DNA of 54,245 bases from assembly GCF_001440035.1 (NCBI RefSeq), contig NZ_LJYG01000085.1, forward strand, positions 142,779 to 197,023, given 5' to 3'. The position numbers and the translations under genes were made by a program. The DNA comes from Bradyrhizobium manausense. GTDB lineage: Bacteria > Pseudomonadota > Alphaproteobacteria > Rhizobiales > Xanthobacteraceae. Positions 16,645 to 25,193 of the stretch are shown here, one piece after another (within the stretch, counting starts at the first letter, position 1; each line of letters starts with the position of its first letter). The notes under the pieces are model-generated. The model did not search any database, had not been told where the DNA came from, and worked only from the letters and a program-made list of their open reading frames with translations.

Positions 16645-17820
16645 ATGAAGTCGCAACTGAACTTGGCCGCAGCCGCTTTTCTTCTCGGCACTGCGATGAG
16701 CCCGGCGCTCGCGCAGGAGAAGATCAAGCTAGGCGTGATCGTGACCCTCTCCGGACCCGCCGCAGCCCTTGGTCAACAAGTTCGCGACGGCTTTGCGCTG
16801 GCGGTGAAGGATCTCGGCAGCAAGATGGGGGGCCGCGACGTCGAAGTGGTCGTGGTCGACGACGAACTCAAACCCGATGCGGCTGTGACCAAGGTGAAGG
16901 GCCTGCTTGAGCGCGACAAGGTCGACTTCGTGGTCGGACCGATCTTCTCTAACATCCTCCAGGCGATCCACCGACCGGTCACGGAATCCAAGACCTATCT
17001 GATCAGCCCCAATGCGGGTCCGTCGACCTTTGCAGGCAAAGACTGCAACCCGTTCTTCTATGTGACGTCCTATCAGAATGACCAGGTTCACGAGATCCTC
17101 GGCAAGGTCGCGCAGGATCGCGGCTACAAGCGGATGTATCTGATGGTGCCGAACTATCAGGCGGGCAAGGATTCGGTCGCCGGCTTCAAGCTCGACTACA
17201 AGGGCGAGATCGTCGAAGAATCCTACATGCCGCTCAACACGCTGGACTTCCAACCGGAGCTGTCCAAAATTGCGTCGCAGAAGCCTGATGCGCTCTTCAC
17301 GTTCATGCCGGGCGGCCTCGGCGTCAACCTCGTCAAGCAGTACAAGCAGGCCGGACTCGCCGACAGCATCCCCGTGCTTTCGGCCTTCACAGTGGATGAA
17401 TCCACCCTGCCGGCGCAGCAGGATGCGGCCGTCGGCATGTTCGGCGGCGCGAACTGGGCGCCCAATCTCGACAATCCCCAGAACAAAAAGTTCGTGGCCG
17501 CCTACGAGGCCGCCTATAACAGCGTGCCTGGTACCTATGCCATGCAGGGGTATGACGCTGCAATGCTGATCGACAGCGCGGTCAAGGGAGCAAAGGGCGA
17601 CCTCTCCAACAAGGATGCCGTTGGGGCTGCCCTGAAGAAGGCAGACTTCACGTCGCTGCGCGGTTCGTTCAAGTTCAACACCAATGGCTATCCGATCCAG
17701 GATTTTTACCTGACCAAGGTGGCCAAGCGTCCGGACGGCAAGTTCCAGACCGAGATCGTCCAGAAGGTTTTCGAGAATTACGGGGACCGTTACGCCAAGG
17801 ATTGCAAGCCGGCGAACTAA
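16645..17820 (+). CDS. LivK-type ABC substrate-binding protein (aromatic/branched-chain amino acid class)
   Basis: This 391-aa periplasmic type I binding protein has a clear signal peptide (to about residue 24, ending SPALAQ) followed by EKIKLGVIVTLSGPAAALGQQ, the standard N-terminus of the LivK/HAAT family. Several Bradyrhizobium and Rhodopseudomonas members bind aromatic acids. No LivH/M/G/F genes occur in the window, so it must use permeases encoded elsewhere. The ATG at 16645 is preceded by GGGGGA. A cupin gene follows after 31 bp on the same strand. Two operator-like elements lie upstream, linking it to the catabolic island. Confidence 0.92.
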   Translation: MKSQLNLAAAAFLLGTAMSPALAQEKIKLGVIVTLSGPAAALGQQVRDGFALAVKDLGSKMGGRDVEVVVVDDELKPDAAVTKVKGLLERDKVDFVVGPIFSNILQAIHRPVTESKTYLISPNAGPSTFAGKDCNPFFYVTSYQNDQVHEILGKVAQDRGYKRMYLMVPNYQAGKDSVAGFKLDYKGEIVEESYMPLNTLDFQPELSKIASQKPDALFTFMPGGLGVNLVKQYKQAGLADSIPVLSAFTVDESTLPAQQDAAVGMFGGANWAPNLDNPQNKKFVAAYEAAYNSVPGTYAMQGYDAAMLIDSAVKGAKGDLSNKDAVGAALKKADFTSLRGSFKFNTNGYPIQDFYLTKVAKRPDGKFQTEIVQKVFENYGDRYAKDCKPAN

Positions 17821-17851
17821 TCGCCGCACGTCACGTCAAGGGAGGAATACG

Positions 17852-18310
17852 ATGAAGAGCGAAATCACCGGCATCACGCGGGCTAACGAGGGTATCCAGG
17901 GCATTTCCTGGAACATCCTGGGCCAGACCTATGTGCCGAAGAGCAACAGCGAGAACAGCTTCTCCTGGCACGCGACGTTGCCACCGGGCACATTCGTGCC
18001 GCCGCACATCCATCCCGACCAGGACGAATATCTCTACATGCTGGAGGGCAAGCTCGACTTCGTGCTTGGCAATTCAGAGGCGCAAGCAACGCCCGGTGAC
18101 CTGATCCGTCTCGGTATGGGCGTGCCGCACGGCATCTTCAACAAGTCGGACCAAACCGCAAAAGTACTGTTCTGGGTGTCGCCGACCAAAAAGCTGTTCG
18201 ACCTGTTCTGGGGCCTTCACAACATGAAGGAGCAGAAGCCGGAGGACGTTGTCGCGATGGCCGCCGAGTACAACATCCATTTTCTGCCACCACCTCCCGG
18301 CGCCGGCTAG
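17852..18310 (+). CDS. Single-domain cupin protein
   Basis: This 152-aa cupin has motif 1 residues PPHIHPDQDEYLYMLEG and motif 2 near PGDLIRLGMGVPHGIFNKS, giving the usual three His plus one Glu metal set. Small cupins in catabolic clusters may be dioxygenases, isomerases or accessory binding proteins; the reaction cannot be called from sequence. The ribosome site GGGAGGA is close to the ATG. It is downstream of the binding-protein gene and convergent with the FAD hydroxylase 8 bp away. Confidence 0.88.
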   Translation: MKSEITGITRANEGIQGISWNILGQTYVPKSNSENSFSWHATLPPGTFVPPHIHPDQDEYLYMLEGKLDFVLGNSEAQATPGDLIRLGMGVPHGIFNKSDQTAKVLFWVSPTKKLFDLFWGLHNMKEQKPEDVVAMAAEYNIHFLPPPPGAG

Positions 18311-18318
18311 CAGCAACT

Positions 18319-19569
18319 TCAGGCACGCACCGCCGCGAGTCCCGGGACCGCGGCGAAGCCCGCCTTGGTGGCATAGCCACGCACGATCGCCTCGCGCTGG
18401 GAATAGCTCAGGACGTTGTCGATATTGTCAAAGCCGTCGGGCGCGAGCTGCTCGACGGCGTCGATGACGCCCTCGGGGCCGCCACGGCGATTGGAGCGAA
18501 CAATGTCTGCCGTCATCGGCAGGCGTTTCTTCTCGTATTCCATCAACGCCTGGCGCGGATGCTCGGCGCGGATAAGCGCGTCGGCGAGGCAGCGCGCATC
18601 GAGGATCGCCTGCGAGGCGCCGTTGGAGCCGACCGGATACATGGGATGCGCAGCATCGCCGAGCAGTGTGACGCGCCCGGACGACCAATATGGCAATGGA
18701 TCGCGGTCGCAGGTCGGGTATTCGTAGAATTCGGGCGTCGCCGAGATCAGGCTCTTCACGTCGATGTAGGGCACCGAGAAGCGCGCGACATGCGGCATCA
18801 GCTCCTCACGCCGGCCCGGCCTTGACCAGTCTTCCTTGCGTGGCGGCGGCGCATTGCCCTCACCCACTTTCACCAGTACCGCCCAATTGGTGAGGCGGCT
18901 CGCCGGGCTCGATCCCTCCGCGATCGGATAGACGACCACCTTGGCATTGAGGCCACCGGCTACAATCATCGATTTTCCGGTGAGGAACAGCGGCCAATCG
19001 CGCGCACCGCGCCAGAGCATCAGGCCGTTCCAGCAGGGCGGCCCTTCCTTTGGGAACAGCGTGTCGCGGACGCGCGAATGAATGCCGTCGGCGCCAATGA
19101 GGATATCGCCACGAGCGGTGCGGATGTGCGAGCCCGCACGATCGAAGAAGTAAGCCGTCACGCCGCCTTCGTCCTGCGTGAACGCGCCGAGCCGGCAACC
19201 GGTGTGAATTGCTTCCGGACCGAGCCGCTCCTCGACGGCGCGATGGATGACGCCCTGGAGGCGGCCGCGATGGATCGAGAATTGCGGCACGTCGTGTCCG
19301 GCATCGATGCCTCGGGCTTCGCGCCAGACCTCCTGGCCATGGCGGTTGAGGTAGTAGAGCTGGTCAGTACGGATCGCGACGTCGTCGAGCTTCTGCAGCA
19401 GACCAAGGCCGGCAAGCTCACGCATGGCATGCGGCAGCGTGTTGATGCCGACGCCGAGCTCGCGGATCGTATCGGATTGCTCGAAGATCTCACACCCCAT
19501 GCCGCGAGCCCGCAACATCAAAGCCGTGGTGAGACCACCGATACCGCCACCGACGATAATCGCCTTCAT
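18319..19569 (-). CDS. PhzS-like FAD-dependent aromatic hydroxylase
   Basis: This 416-aa class A flavoprotein monooxygenase has the FAD-binding GGGIGG at the N-terminus, the DILIGADGIHSRVR motif in the middle and GRVTLLGDAAHPMYPVGSNG in the second FAD site. The region LGVGINTLPHAMREL and the block YPTCDRDPLPYW resemble PhzS, the 5-methylphenazine-1-carboxylate monooxygenase, more than salicylate hydroxylase. It probably hydroxylates an aromatic or N-heteroaromatic acid or CoA ester using NAD(P)H and oxygen. It lacks the C-terminal old-yellow-enzyme half of 2-aminobenzoyl-CoA monooxygenase/reductase. The start is the ATG at 19569, preceded by GAGG. It is third in an operon with the SDR and crotonase genes. 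Confidence 0.88.
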   Translation of the reverse strand: MKAIIVGGGIGGLTTALMLRARGMGCEIFEQSDTIRELGVGINTLPHAMRELAGLGLLQKLDDVAIRTDQLYYLNRHGQEVWREARGIDAGHDVPQFSIHRGRLQGVIHRAVEERLGPEAIHTGCRLGAFTQDEGGVTAYFFDRAGSHIRTARGDILIGADGIHSRVRDTLFPKEGPPCWNGLMLWRGARDWPLFLTGKSMIVAGGLNAKVVVYPIAEGSSPASRLTNWAVLVKVGEGNAPPPRKEDWSRPGRREELMPHVARFSVPYIDVKSLISATPEFYEYPTCDRDPLPYWSSGRVTLLGDAAHPMYPVGSNGASQAILDARCLADALIRAEHPRQALMEYEKKRLPMTADIVRSNRRGGPEGVIDAVEQLAPDGFDNIDNVLSYSQREAIVRGYATKAGFAAVPGLAAVRA

Positions 19570-19709
19570 CGCCCTCAACTCCACTCGATACACAGGCAAC
19601 CGGGTTAGCGTCGCACGGCCGGTGACCCCGCTGCAAGCGGCTTTGTCGTCTCTGCCTCGACGCGGTCCGGGGTCTTGGGCTTAGCCTTAATTGCGGCCGA
19701 AACCGCCGC

Positions 19710-20546
19710 TCAGTCGCCCCTGAAGACCGGCTTGACCTTGTTGGCGAAAGCATGAAAAGCGCGCTCGAAATCGGCCGTCGTCATGCACAGGGCCTGGGCA
19801 ACGGCCTCCGCTTCGATAGCCTCCTCGACCGACATCGCCCATTCCATCGCCAGCATGCGCTTGGTCATGGTGTTGCCGAAGGTCGGCCCTTCCGCGACCT
19901 GCTTGGCCAGCAGCTGCGCCTGGGCCAGCACCTGCTCAGGCGTGACAATGCGGCTGAAGAAGCCCCAGCGCTCGCCCTCTTCCGCGGTCATGAACCGGCC
20001 GGTGTACAGAAGCTCGGAGGCGCGGGACTGGCCGATGATCCGCGGCAGGATCGCGCAGGCGCCCATGTCACAGCCGGCAAGACCGACCTTGTTGAACAGG
20101 AACGCCACCTTGGCTCCGCTCGCAGCGAGCCGCATGTCCGACGCCATGGCAATGATCGCGCCGGCACCGGCGCAAATGCCTTCGACCGCGGCCACGATCG
20201 GCTGCGGGCAGGCCCGCATCGCCTTGACCAGATCACCTGTCATCCGTGTGAAGGCGGTCAGCCCCTTTGTATCCATCTTCACCAGCGGGCCGATGATCTC
20301 GAACACGTCGCCGCCAGACGAGAAATTACCGCCCGCGCCGGTGACGACGATGGATTTCACCGCGTCGTCAAACGCGCACGCACGAAAGAAATCCGTCAGC
20401 TCGCGATAACTCTCGAATGTCAGTGGATTCTTCCGCTCCGGACGGTTGAGCGTCACGGTGGCAACGCCCTCGACAACGGCCAGCAGGAAGTGTTGCGGCG
20501 AATAGCCCGCGAGCGGCACGGTGACGGGATTGGCTGGTCTGCTCAT
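19710..20546 (-). CDS. Crotonase-superfamily enzyme (enoyl-CoA hydratase/isomerase family)
   Basis: This 278-aa crotonase-fold protein has the oxyanion segments [11 protein letters not shown] and [20 protein letters not shown]. By eye, the two catalytic glutamates of classical enoyl-CoA hydratase are missing: the first aligns with Ile in GAGAIIAM and the second with Lys in FNKVGLAG. An aspartate in GCDMGA lies where dienoyl-CoA isomerase and 4-chlorobenzoyl-CoA dehalogenase place theirs. It may therefore be an isomerase or hydrolase rather than a hydratase. It is 42 bp downstream of the SDR gene and precedes the PhzS-like gene. Confidence 0.87.
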   Translation of the reverse strand: MSRPANPVTVPLAGYSPQHFLLAVVEGVATVTLNRPERKNPLTFESYRELTDFFRACAFDDAVKSIVVTGAGGNFSSGGDVFEIIGPLVKMDTKGLTAFTRMTGDLVKAMRACPQPIVAAVEGICAGAGAIIAMASDMRLAASGAKVAFLFNKVGLAGCDMGACAILPRIIGQSRASELLYTGRFMTAEEGERWGFFSRIVTPEQVLAQAQLLAKQVAEGPTFGNTMTKRMLAMEWAMSVEEAIEAEAVAQALCMTTADFERAFHAFANKVKPVFRGD

Positions 20547-20588
20547 GCGATCTCCTTGGCTTCCTTGTTCCGCACCTACGCCACGACG

Positions 20589-21350
20589 CTAGATTTCGCC
20601 CCCAGCGACCGCGATCGCCTGCCCGGTGATCGCGCCGGCGTTCTCGCTGCACAACCAGAGCACGGCATTCGCCACTTCCTGCGGCGTGATCAGACGCCCC
20701 TGCGGATTGTGCTTCGCGAGCTCGGCGATCGCCTGCTCGCGGGTTCGCCCGGTCTTCTTCATGATGTTGTCGATGCTGCCGGCGACGAGATCCGTGTCGG
20801 TGAAGCCAGGGCAGACAGCATTCACGGTCACGCTGCTGCCGGCGATCTCCAGCGCAAGCGAGCGTACAAGACCGACCACAGCGTGCTTTGCCGCCGTGTA
20901 CGCACTCACATATGCATAACCCTTGAGGCCGGCCGTCGATGCAATCGCCACGATGCGTCCATAGGGACGGTCCTTCATGTCGGGCAACACAGCGCTAATG
21001 GCATGGACAACGCCCATGAAATTGACATCCATCATACGCGCAAAAAGGGCACTGTCGGATTTCGCGAACGGCGCCGATTCGGCGCTGCCGGCATTCGCGA
21101 TCAGGATATCGATCGGCTTTCGCGCGTTCGCCGCGGCGATGGCGACCCTCATCGCAGCTTCGTCCGAGACGTCTGCAACGGCGGAATGATGCGCGGCACC
21201 GGCTTTGATCGTTTCCTCGAGAGACGCAGCATTCCGGCCAAGCACGGTCACCGTGGCGCCGGCGCCGACAAGAGCCGCGGCAATCGCCCGGCCGATGCCG
21301 CGACCGCCTCCGGTCACCAGCGCGTGCGGCGAATGCGGCAATCCGGACAT
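20589..21350 (-). CDS. Short-chain dehydrogenase/reductase
   Basis: This 253-aa classical SDR has the cofactor motif TGGGRGIG, the NAG motif in LIANAGSAES, and catalytic Ser/Tyr/Lys in the region IASTAGLKGYAYVSAYTAAKH. It likely oxidises a hydroxyacyl-CoA or a dihydrodiol-like intermediate with NAD(P). It is first in a minus-strand operon (SDR, crotonase, PhzS-like hydroxylase). It is divergent from the five-gene plus-strand operon starting at 21549. An operator-like element lies 42 nt upstream. Confidence 0.92.
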   Translation of the reverse strand: MSGLPHSPHALVTGGGRGIGRAIAAALVGAGATVTVLGRNAASLEETIKAGAAHHSAVADVSDEAAMRVAIAAANARKPIDILIANAGSAESAPFAKSDSALFARMMDVNFMGVVHAISAVLPDMKDRPYGRIVAIASTAGLKGYAYVSAYTAAKHAVVGLVRSLALEIAGSSVTVNAVCPGFTDTDLVAGSIDNIMKKTGRTREQAIAELAKHNPQGRLITPQEVANAVLWLCSENAGAITGQAIAVAGGEI

Positions 21351-21392
21351 GCGCTTGCTCCCTCAAGATCTGCCAGTCGTTCCCCTCGATAT

Positions 21393-21408
21393 ATTTTAAC
21401 CTTCAAGC
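21393..21408 (-). promoter_or_regulatory. Putative MarR operator, copy C1
   Basis: On the minus strand this reads GCTTGAAGGTTAAAAT, which matches the core of copy A at 12 of 16 positions. It lies 42 nt upstream of the SDR start and points towards it. Confidence 0.5.
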
Positions 21409-21466
21409 TTTTGCAACGAAAGCGTCGATTGATGCTGCGCATGCCCTTACGCGGAAGAGCGGCCCG

Positions 21467-21488
21467 AAAATTGCTTTAAGTATAAAAT
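21467..21488 (+). promoter_or_regulatory. Putative MarR operator/promoter element, copy C2
   Basis: The sequence is AAAATTGCTTTAAGTATAAA followed by AT. It is identical to copy A (15776-15797, minus strand) at 20 of 22 positions and lies 60 nt upstream of the GTG at 21549. Confidence 0.6.
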
Positions 21489-21548
21489 TATTGCTTCCCA
21501 TCCGCGACAGGCCTGTTAGCATCGCCGGGTCAATCCAAAGGATGTCGC

Positions 21549-22367
21549 GTGTCGCAGCCTTCGCCAATGATAACAAAGGACGGACGCTTCGCCTACGAAG
21601 CCGCGGGGGATCCGCGCGCAACTCCCCTGATTTTCCTGCATGGCATCGGCGGTGCGGCGCGGACCTGGCGGCAGCAGCTTGCGACATTCGGTGATCGTTT
21701 TCGCGTGATCGCGTGGGACATGCCGGGCTATGGCGGGTCGGCGCCGCTCGCCAGCGTCAGTATCGCTGCCCTGGCCGAAGCGCTCCAGCAATTCATCGAG
21801 CAGCTCGGTGTGACAAAGCCCATTCTGGTCGGCCATTCGATCGGCGGTATGATCGTCCAGAAATGGCTGGTCCAAACGCCAAAACTTGCGCGCGCGGTGG
21901 TTCTGGCACAGACAAGCCCGGCCTTCGGCAAGGCCGACGGCGATTGGCAAAAGTCGTTCATCGCGGCGCGGCTGGGCCCGCTTGATCGCGGCGAGACAAT
22001 GAAATCGCTGGCACCTTCGTTGGTGAAGGAGCTCGTCGGTGACGATCCTGATCCCAGGGGAATGGAGCTTGCGCGCGAGTGCATGGGAAGCGTGCCGGAG
22101 GCGAGCTATCGCGCCATGATGTTGGCGTTAGTCGGCTTCGATCAACGCAGCACGCTCAAAGATATATGCGTTCCGACGCTGTTGCTTTCCGGTTCCAAAG
22201 ACAACAACGCACCGGCGCCGATGATGGCGAAGATGGCGAGCTATATTCCTTCGGCCGAATACATCGAACTTGCTGGCGTCGGACATCTCGCCAATCTGGA
22301 GCGGCCTGACGCCTTCGATAGAATCCTTAGGGGCTTCGTCGATTCCGTTGCCGCCAAACACGGATGA
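21549..22367 (+). CDS. Alpha/beta hydrolase (PcaD/NicD-like size and fold)
   Basis: This 272-aa alpha/beta hydrolase has nucleophile elbow GHSIGG, oxyanion motif FLHGIGGAART and the catalytic histidine in GVGHLANLERP. Enol-lactonases (PcaD) and N-formylmaleamate deformylase (NicD) are relatives of this size. With a NicX-like dioxygenase nearby, deformylation or ring-product hydrolysis is a reasonable guess. The start is GTG with AAGGA 6 nt upstream. It is the first gene of a tight five-gene operon (7 bp to the next gene). Confidence 0.9.
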   Translation: MSQPSPMITKDGRFAYEAAGDPRATPLIFLHGIGGAARTWRQQLATFGDRFRVIAWDMPGYGGSAPLASVSIAALAEALQQFIEQLGVTKPILVGHSIGGMIVQKWLVQTPKLARAVVLAQTSPAFGKADGDWQKSFIAARLGPLDRGETMKSLAPSLVKELVGDDPDPRGMELARECMGSVPEASYRAMMLALVGFDQRSTLKDICVPTLLLSGSKDNNAPAPMMAKMASYIPSAEYIELAGVGHLANLERPDAFDRILRGFVDSVAAKHG

Positions 22368-22374
22368 TTGCACC

Positions 22375-23664
22375 ATGACCATGCAGGTCAGCAAGACGAT
22401 CGGCGCGACCGACAAGGTCGCACTGGATGCACCGATCTTCGATCCCGTGGCGTTCCGGCTGAGCGACGAGCAGGCGAGCATAATTACGCGAGCGCGTGAG
22501 ATCGGCCAGAGCGTGTTCGCCGGTCGTGCCGCGGCCTACGATCGCGAGGCGATCTTTCCGACCGAGAACTATCGCGACCTGCATCGCGCCGGCCTGCTCG
22601 GCATCGCCGTGGCCAAAAAGCATGGCGGGCTGGGCGCCAATTATCAAACCTACGCGCTGGCCGCTGCGGAGATCGGCCGTTATTGTGGCGCAACCGCCCT
22701 CACCTGGAACATGCATGTCTGCTCCACGCTGTGGTCGGGGCCTTTGGCCGATGATCTCGACATGGATGCAGAGACCCGCGCGGAGCACGAGCGCCGACGG
22801 GCGGTCCACTACAAACGCATCGTCGAAGACGGCGCGATCTATTCGCAACCCTTCTCGGAAGGCGGCGCGGCCGCCGCCGGCGGCGTTGCATTCGGCACGG
22901 AAGCGAAGCCTGTCGAGGGTGGCTGGATCGTCAACGGCAAGAAGATATTTGCATCGCTGTCAGGCCATGCTGACTATTACGGCGTGCTCTGCACCGAGAT
23001 TGCGGAAGGCGAGAAGGCCTCGCGCCGCAACACACTCTATCTAGCGATCGACGCGGCGTCGGACGGCGTCTCCGTCGTCGGCGATTGGGATCCGCTGGGC
23101 ATGCGCGGCACGGTCTCGCGCACGCTGCTATTCAAGGATGTGTTCGTGCCGGAGGATGCTGCGCTGATGCCGCGCGGCGTCTATTTCCAGGCGGCGATGC
23201 GCTGGCCGCACATGTTCCTGACGCTCTCGCCGACCTATATGGGCCTGGCCCAAGCCGCCTATGATTTCACCGTGCGCTACTTGCGCGGCGAGGTGCCGGG
23301 CATGCCGGCGGTTAAGCGGCGAATGTATCCGACCAAGCAGATCGCGGTGGCGCAAATGCAGATCAAGCTGGAACAGATCAAGGCGATCTGGTTCCAGGCC
23401 GTCACGGAGGCGCGCGCCAATCCCAGTAAGGAGCAGGTGCTGCGCGCCTATGCAGCGCAATATTCGGTGATGGAAGGCGCCAATGAGCTCGCAGCGCTCG
23501 CGATCCGCACCTGCGGCGGTCAGGCCATGCTGCGCTCCTTGCCGCTGGAGCGGATCTATCGCGACAGCCGGTGCGGCTCGCTGATGCTGCCCTGGACGGC
23601 CGAGCTCTGCCTCGACCGGATCGGCCGCGAGGCGCTGTACGAGACTGGCGAGACGGACGATTAA
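22375..23664 (+). CDS. Acyl-CoA dehydrogenase family protein
   Basis: This 429-aa flavoprotein has acyl-CoA dehydrogenase features: an N-terminal helical domain with FRLSDEQASIITRAREIGQ, the middle FAD segment GWIVNGKKIFASLSGHADYY and the C-terminal GGQAMLRSLPLERIYRDSR. It probably introduces a double bond into a CoA-bound intermediate, passing electrons to ETF. The C-terminal RDSRCGSLMLPWT replaces the more usual RDAR...I-GT, so the substrate may be unusual. The ATG at 22375 is 7 bp after the hydrolase stop and the ligase follows after 2 bp. Confidence 0.9.
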   Translation: MTMQVSKTIGATDKVALDAPIFDPVAFRLSDEQASIITRAREIGQSVFAGRAAAYDREAIFPTENYRDLHRAGLLGIAVAKKHGGLGANYQTYALAAAEIGRYCGATALTWNMHVCSTLWSGPLADDLDMDAETRAEHERRRAVHYKRIVEDGAIYSQPFSEGGAAAAGGVAFGTEAKPVEGGWIVNGKKIFASLSGHADYYGVLCTEIAEGEKASRRNTLYLAIDAASDGVSVVGDWDPLGMRGTVSRTLLFKDVFVPEDAALMPRGVYFQAAMRWPHMFLTLSPTYMGLAQAAYDFTVRYLRGEVPGMPAVKRRMYPTKQIAVAQMQIKLEQIKAIWFQAVTEARANPSKEQVLRAYAAQYSVMEGANELAALAIRTCGGQAMLRSLPLERIYRDSRCGSLMLPWTAELCLDRIGREALYETGETDD

Positions 23665-23666
23665 CG

Positions 23667-25193
23667 GTGGATCTCTGCAGTCTGATCAATCGCAATGCGG
23701 CGTTCGCGCCAGACAAGACCGCCATTGCCTTCGAGGGGCAGCGGCTGGACTACGCGACGCTCGCCCGTCGAATAGAACGAACCGCAACAGCCCTGAAGCA
23801 GGAATTCAGTGTCGGGCGCGGCGACCGCGTCGCGATCCTGAGCCTGAATCGGCCGGACTATCTGGTCCTGCTCTACGCCTGTGCTCGTCTAGGCGCGATG
23901 CTGGTGCCGCTGAACTGGCGGTTGGCAGTCGCCGAGCAGCTGTTCATCCTGACCGATTCTGGCGCCAAAGTGCTGGTGCTCGAGCAGGCATTTGAAGGCG
24001 TTCTTCCCGAGGTCGCGCCCGGAACAGCCGTCGTCGGCTTCGATTTTACGCCGCCCCGCGGCAGGAGCTACGAAAGCTTGCTGGCTGCCAGCAAGGGAAG
24101 CGCACGTAATCCGCACACCGATCTCTCCTGCCCGCTGCTGATCGTCTACACGTCGGGCACGACGGGACGGCCGAAAGGCGCGGTGCTGCGTCAGGAGGCG
24201 CTGTTCTGGAACGGCGTCATGAGCCAGCACATGCACAACATGACATCGGACGATCATGTGCTGACGGTGCTGCCCTTCTTTCACGTCGGCGGCCTCAACA
24301 TCCAGACGACGGCAGCGCTCCAGCTTGGTGCGACCGTTACGATCCACGCGCGCTTCACACCGGATACGGCGCTTGCGGCCATTGAACGGGAGCGGCCGAC
24401 CCTGACGGTCATGGTGCCCACGATCCTCCAAGCCGTTAGTGAGCATCCCGCCTGGGCCACCACCGATCTCTCGTCGCTCAAAACCGTTGCCACCGGGTCG
24501 ACCATCGTCCCGCCGCACCTGATCGAGCGCTTCGTCGCACGCGGTGTGCCGGTGCTGCAGGTTTACGGCTCGACGGAAACCTCTCCCATCGCAATCTATA
24601 CGCGCCTCGGCGGCGACCTGTCTCGGACGGGATCGACCGGACTAGCTGGCCTGTGCTGCGAAGCGAAGGTGATCGATCAGGCCGGCAATGAGACGCCGGC
24701 CGGCACGCCCGGAGAGATTGCAGTACGCGGCCCCAACGTGTTCTTCGAATATTGGGGCAATGCCGAGGCCACGCGCGAGGCGCTGCGCGACGGCTGGTAT
24801 CGCACCGGTGATGTCGGCCTGTGCGACGCCGACGGCTATTTCTGGGTCCGCGACCGCAAGAAGAACATGATCATTTCCGGCGGCGAGAACATCTATCCAG
24901 CCGAAGTCGAGCGCGTCCTGCTGGAACACCCCGATGTCAGCGAATGCGCCGTGATCGGCCGGCCGGACCCACGCTGGGACGAGGTGCCCATCGCTTATGT
25001 CATCCGACGATCCGGCTGCCGTCTCGAAGCAGACGAGCTGAAAGCGCACGTTCAGACACAGCTTGCCCGCTACAAGGTTCCCCGCGACATCATTTTCGTT
25101 GCCGATTTGCCGCGTACGGCGCTCGGCAAGGTTCAGCATTTTCTGCTGAAACAGCTTGATGCGCAGTCGCGCGCGCAAGGAGAAGCATCTTGA
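23667..25193 (+). CDS. AMP-forming acyl-CoA ligase
   Basis: This 508-aa class I adenylate-forming ligase has the motifs IVYTSGTTGRPKGAVL, VYGSTETSP, WYRTGDVGLCDADGYFWVRD and KKNMIISGGENIYPAE. The C-terminal lysine lies in PRTALGK (P-X4-GK), the usual Pat acetylation motif. It probably activates an aliphatic or ring-opened acid in the same pathway as the first ligase at 14034. The GTG at 23667 is chosen because it lies 2 bp after the upstream stop and in front of VDLCSLINRNA, the usual start of this family. The end overlaps the next start (TTGA). Confidence 0.9.
   Translation: MDLCSLINRNAAFAPDKTAIAFEGQRLDYATLARRIERTATALKQEFSVGRGDRVAILSLNRPDYLVLLYACARLGAMLVPLNWRLAVAEQLFILTDSGAKVLVLEQAFEGVLPEVAPGTAVVGFDFTPPRGRSYESLLAASKGSARNPHTDLSCPLLIVYTSGTTGRPKGAVLRQEALFWNGVMSQHMHNMTSDDHVLTVLPFFHVGGLNIQTTAALQLGATVTIHARFTPDTALAAIERERPTLTVMVPTILQAVSEHPAWATTDLSSLKTVATGSTIVPPHLIERFVARGVPVLQVYGSTETSPIAIYTRLGGDLSRTGSTGLAGLCCEAKVIDQAGNETPAGTPGEIAVRGPNVFFEYWGNAEATREALRDGWYRTGDVGLCDADGYFWVRDRKKNMIISGGENIYPAEVERVLLEHPDVSECAVIGRPDPRWDEVPIAYVIRRSGCRLEADELKAHVQTQLARYKVPRDIIFVADLPRTALGKVQHFLLKQLDAQSRAQGEAS

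Noticed and set aside
19752..21479. 575-aa plus-strand frame across the crotonase and SDR genes
   Set aside because: It spans two well-supported opposite-strand genes and their promoter, with no recognisable domain.
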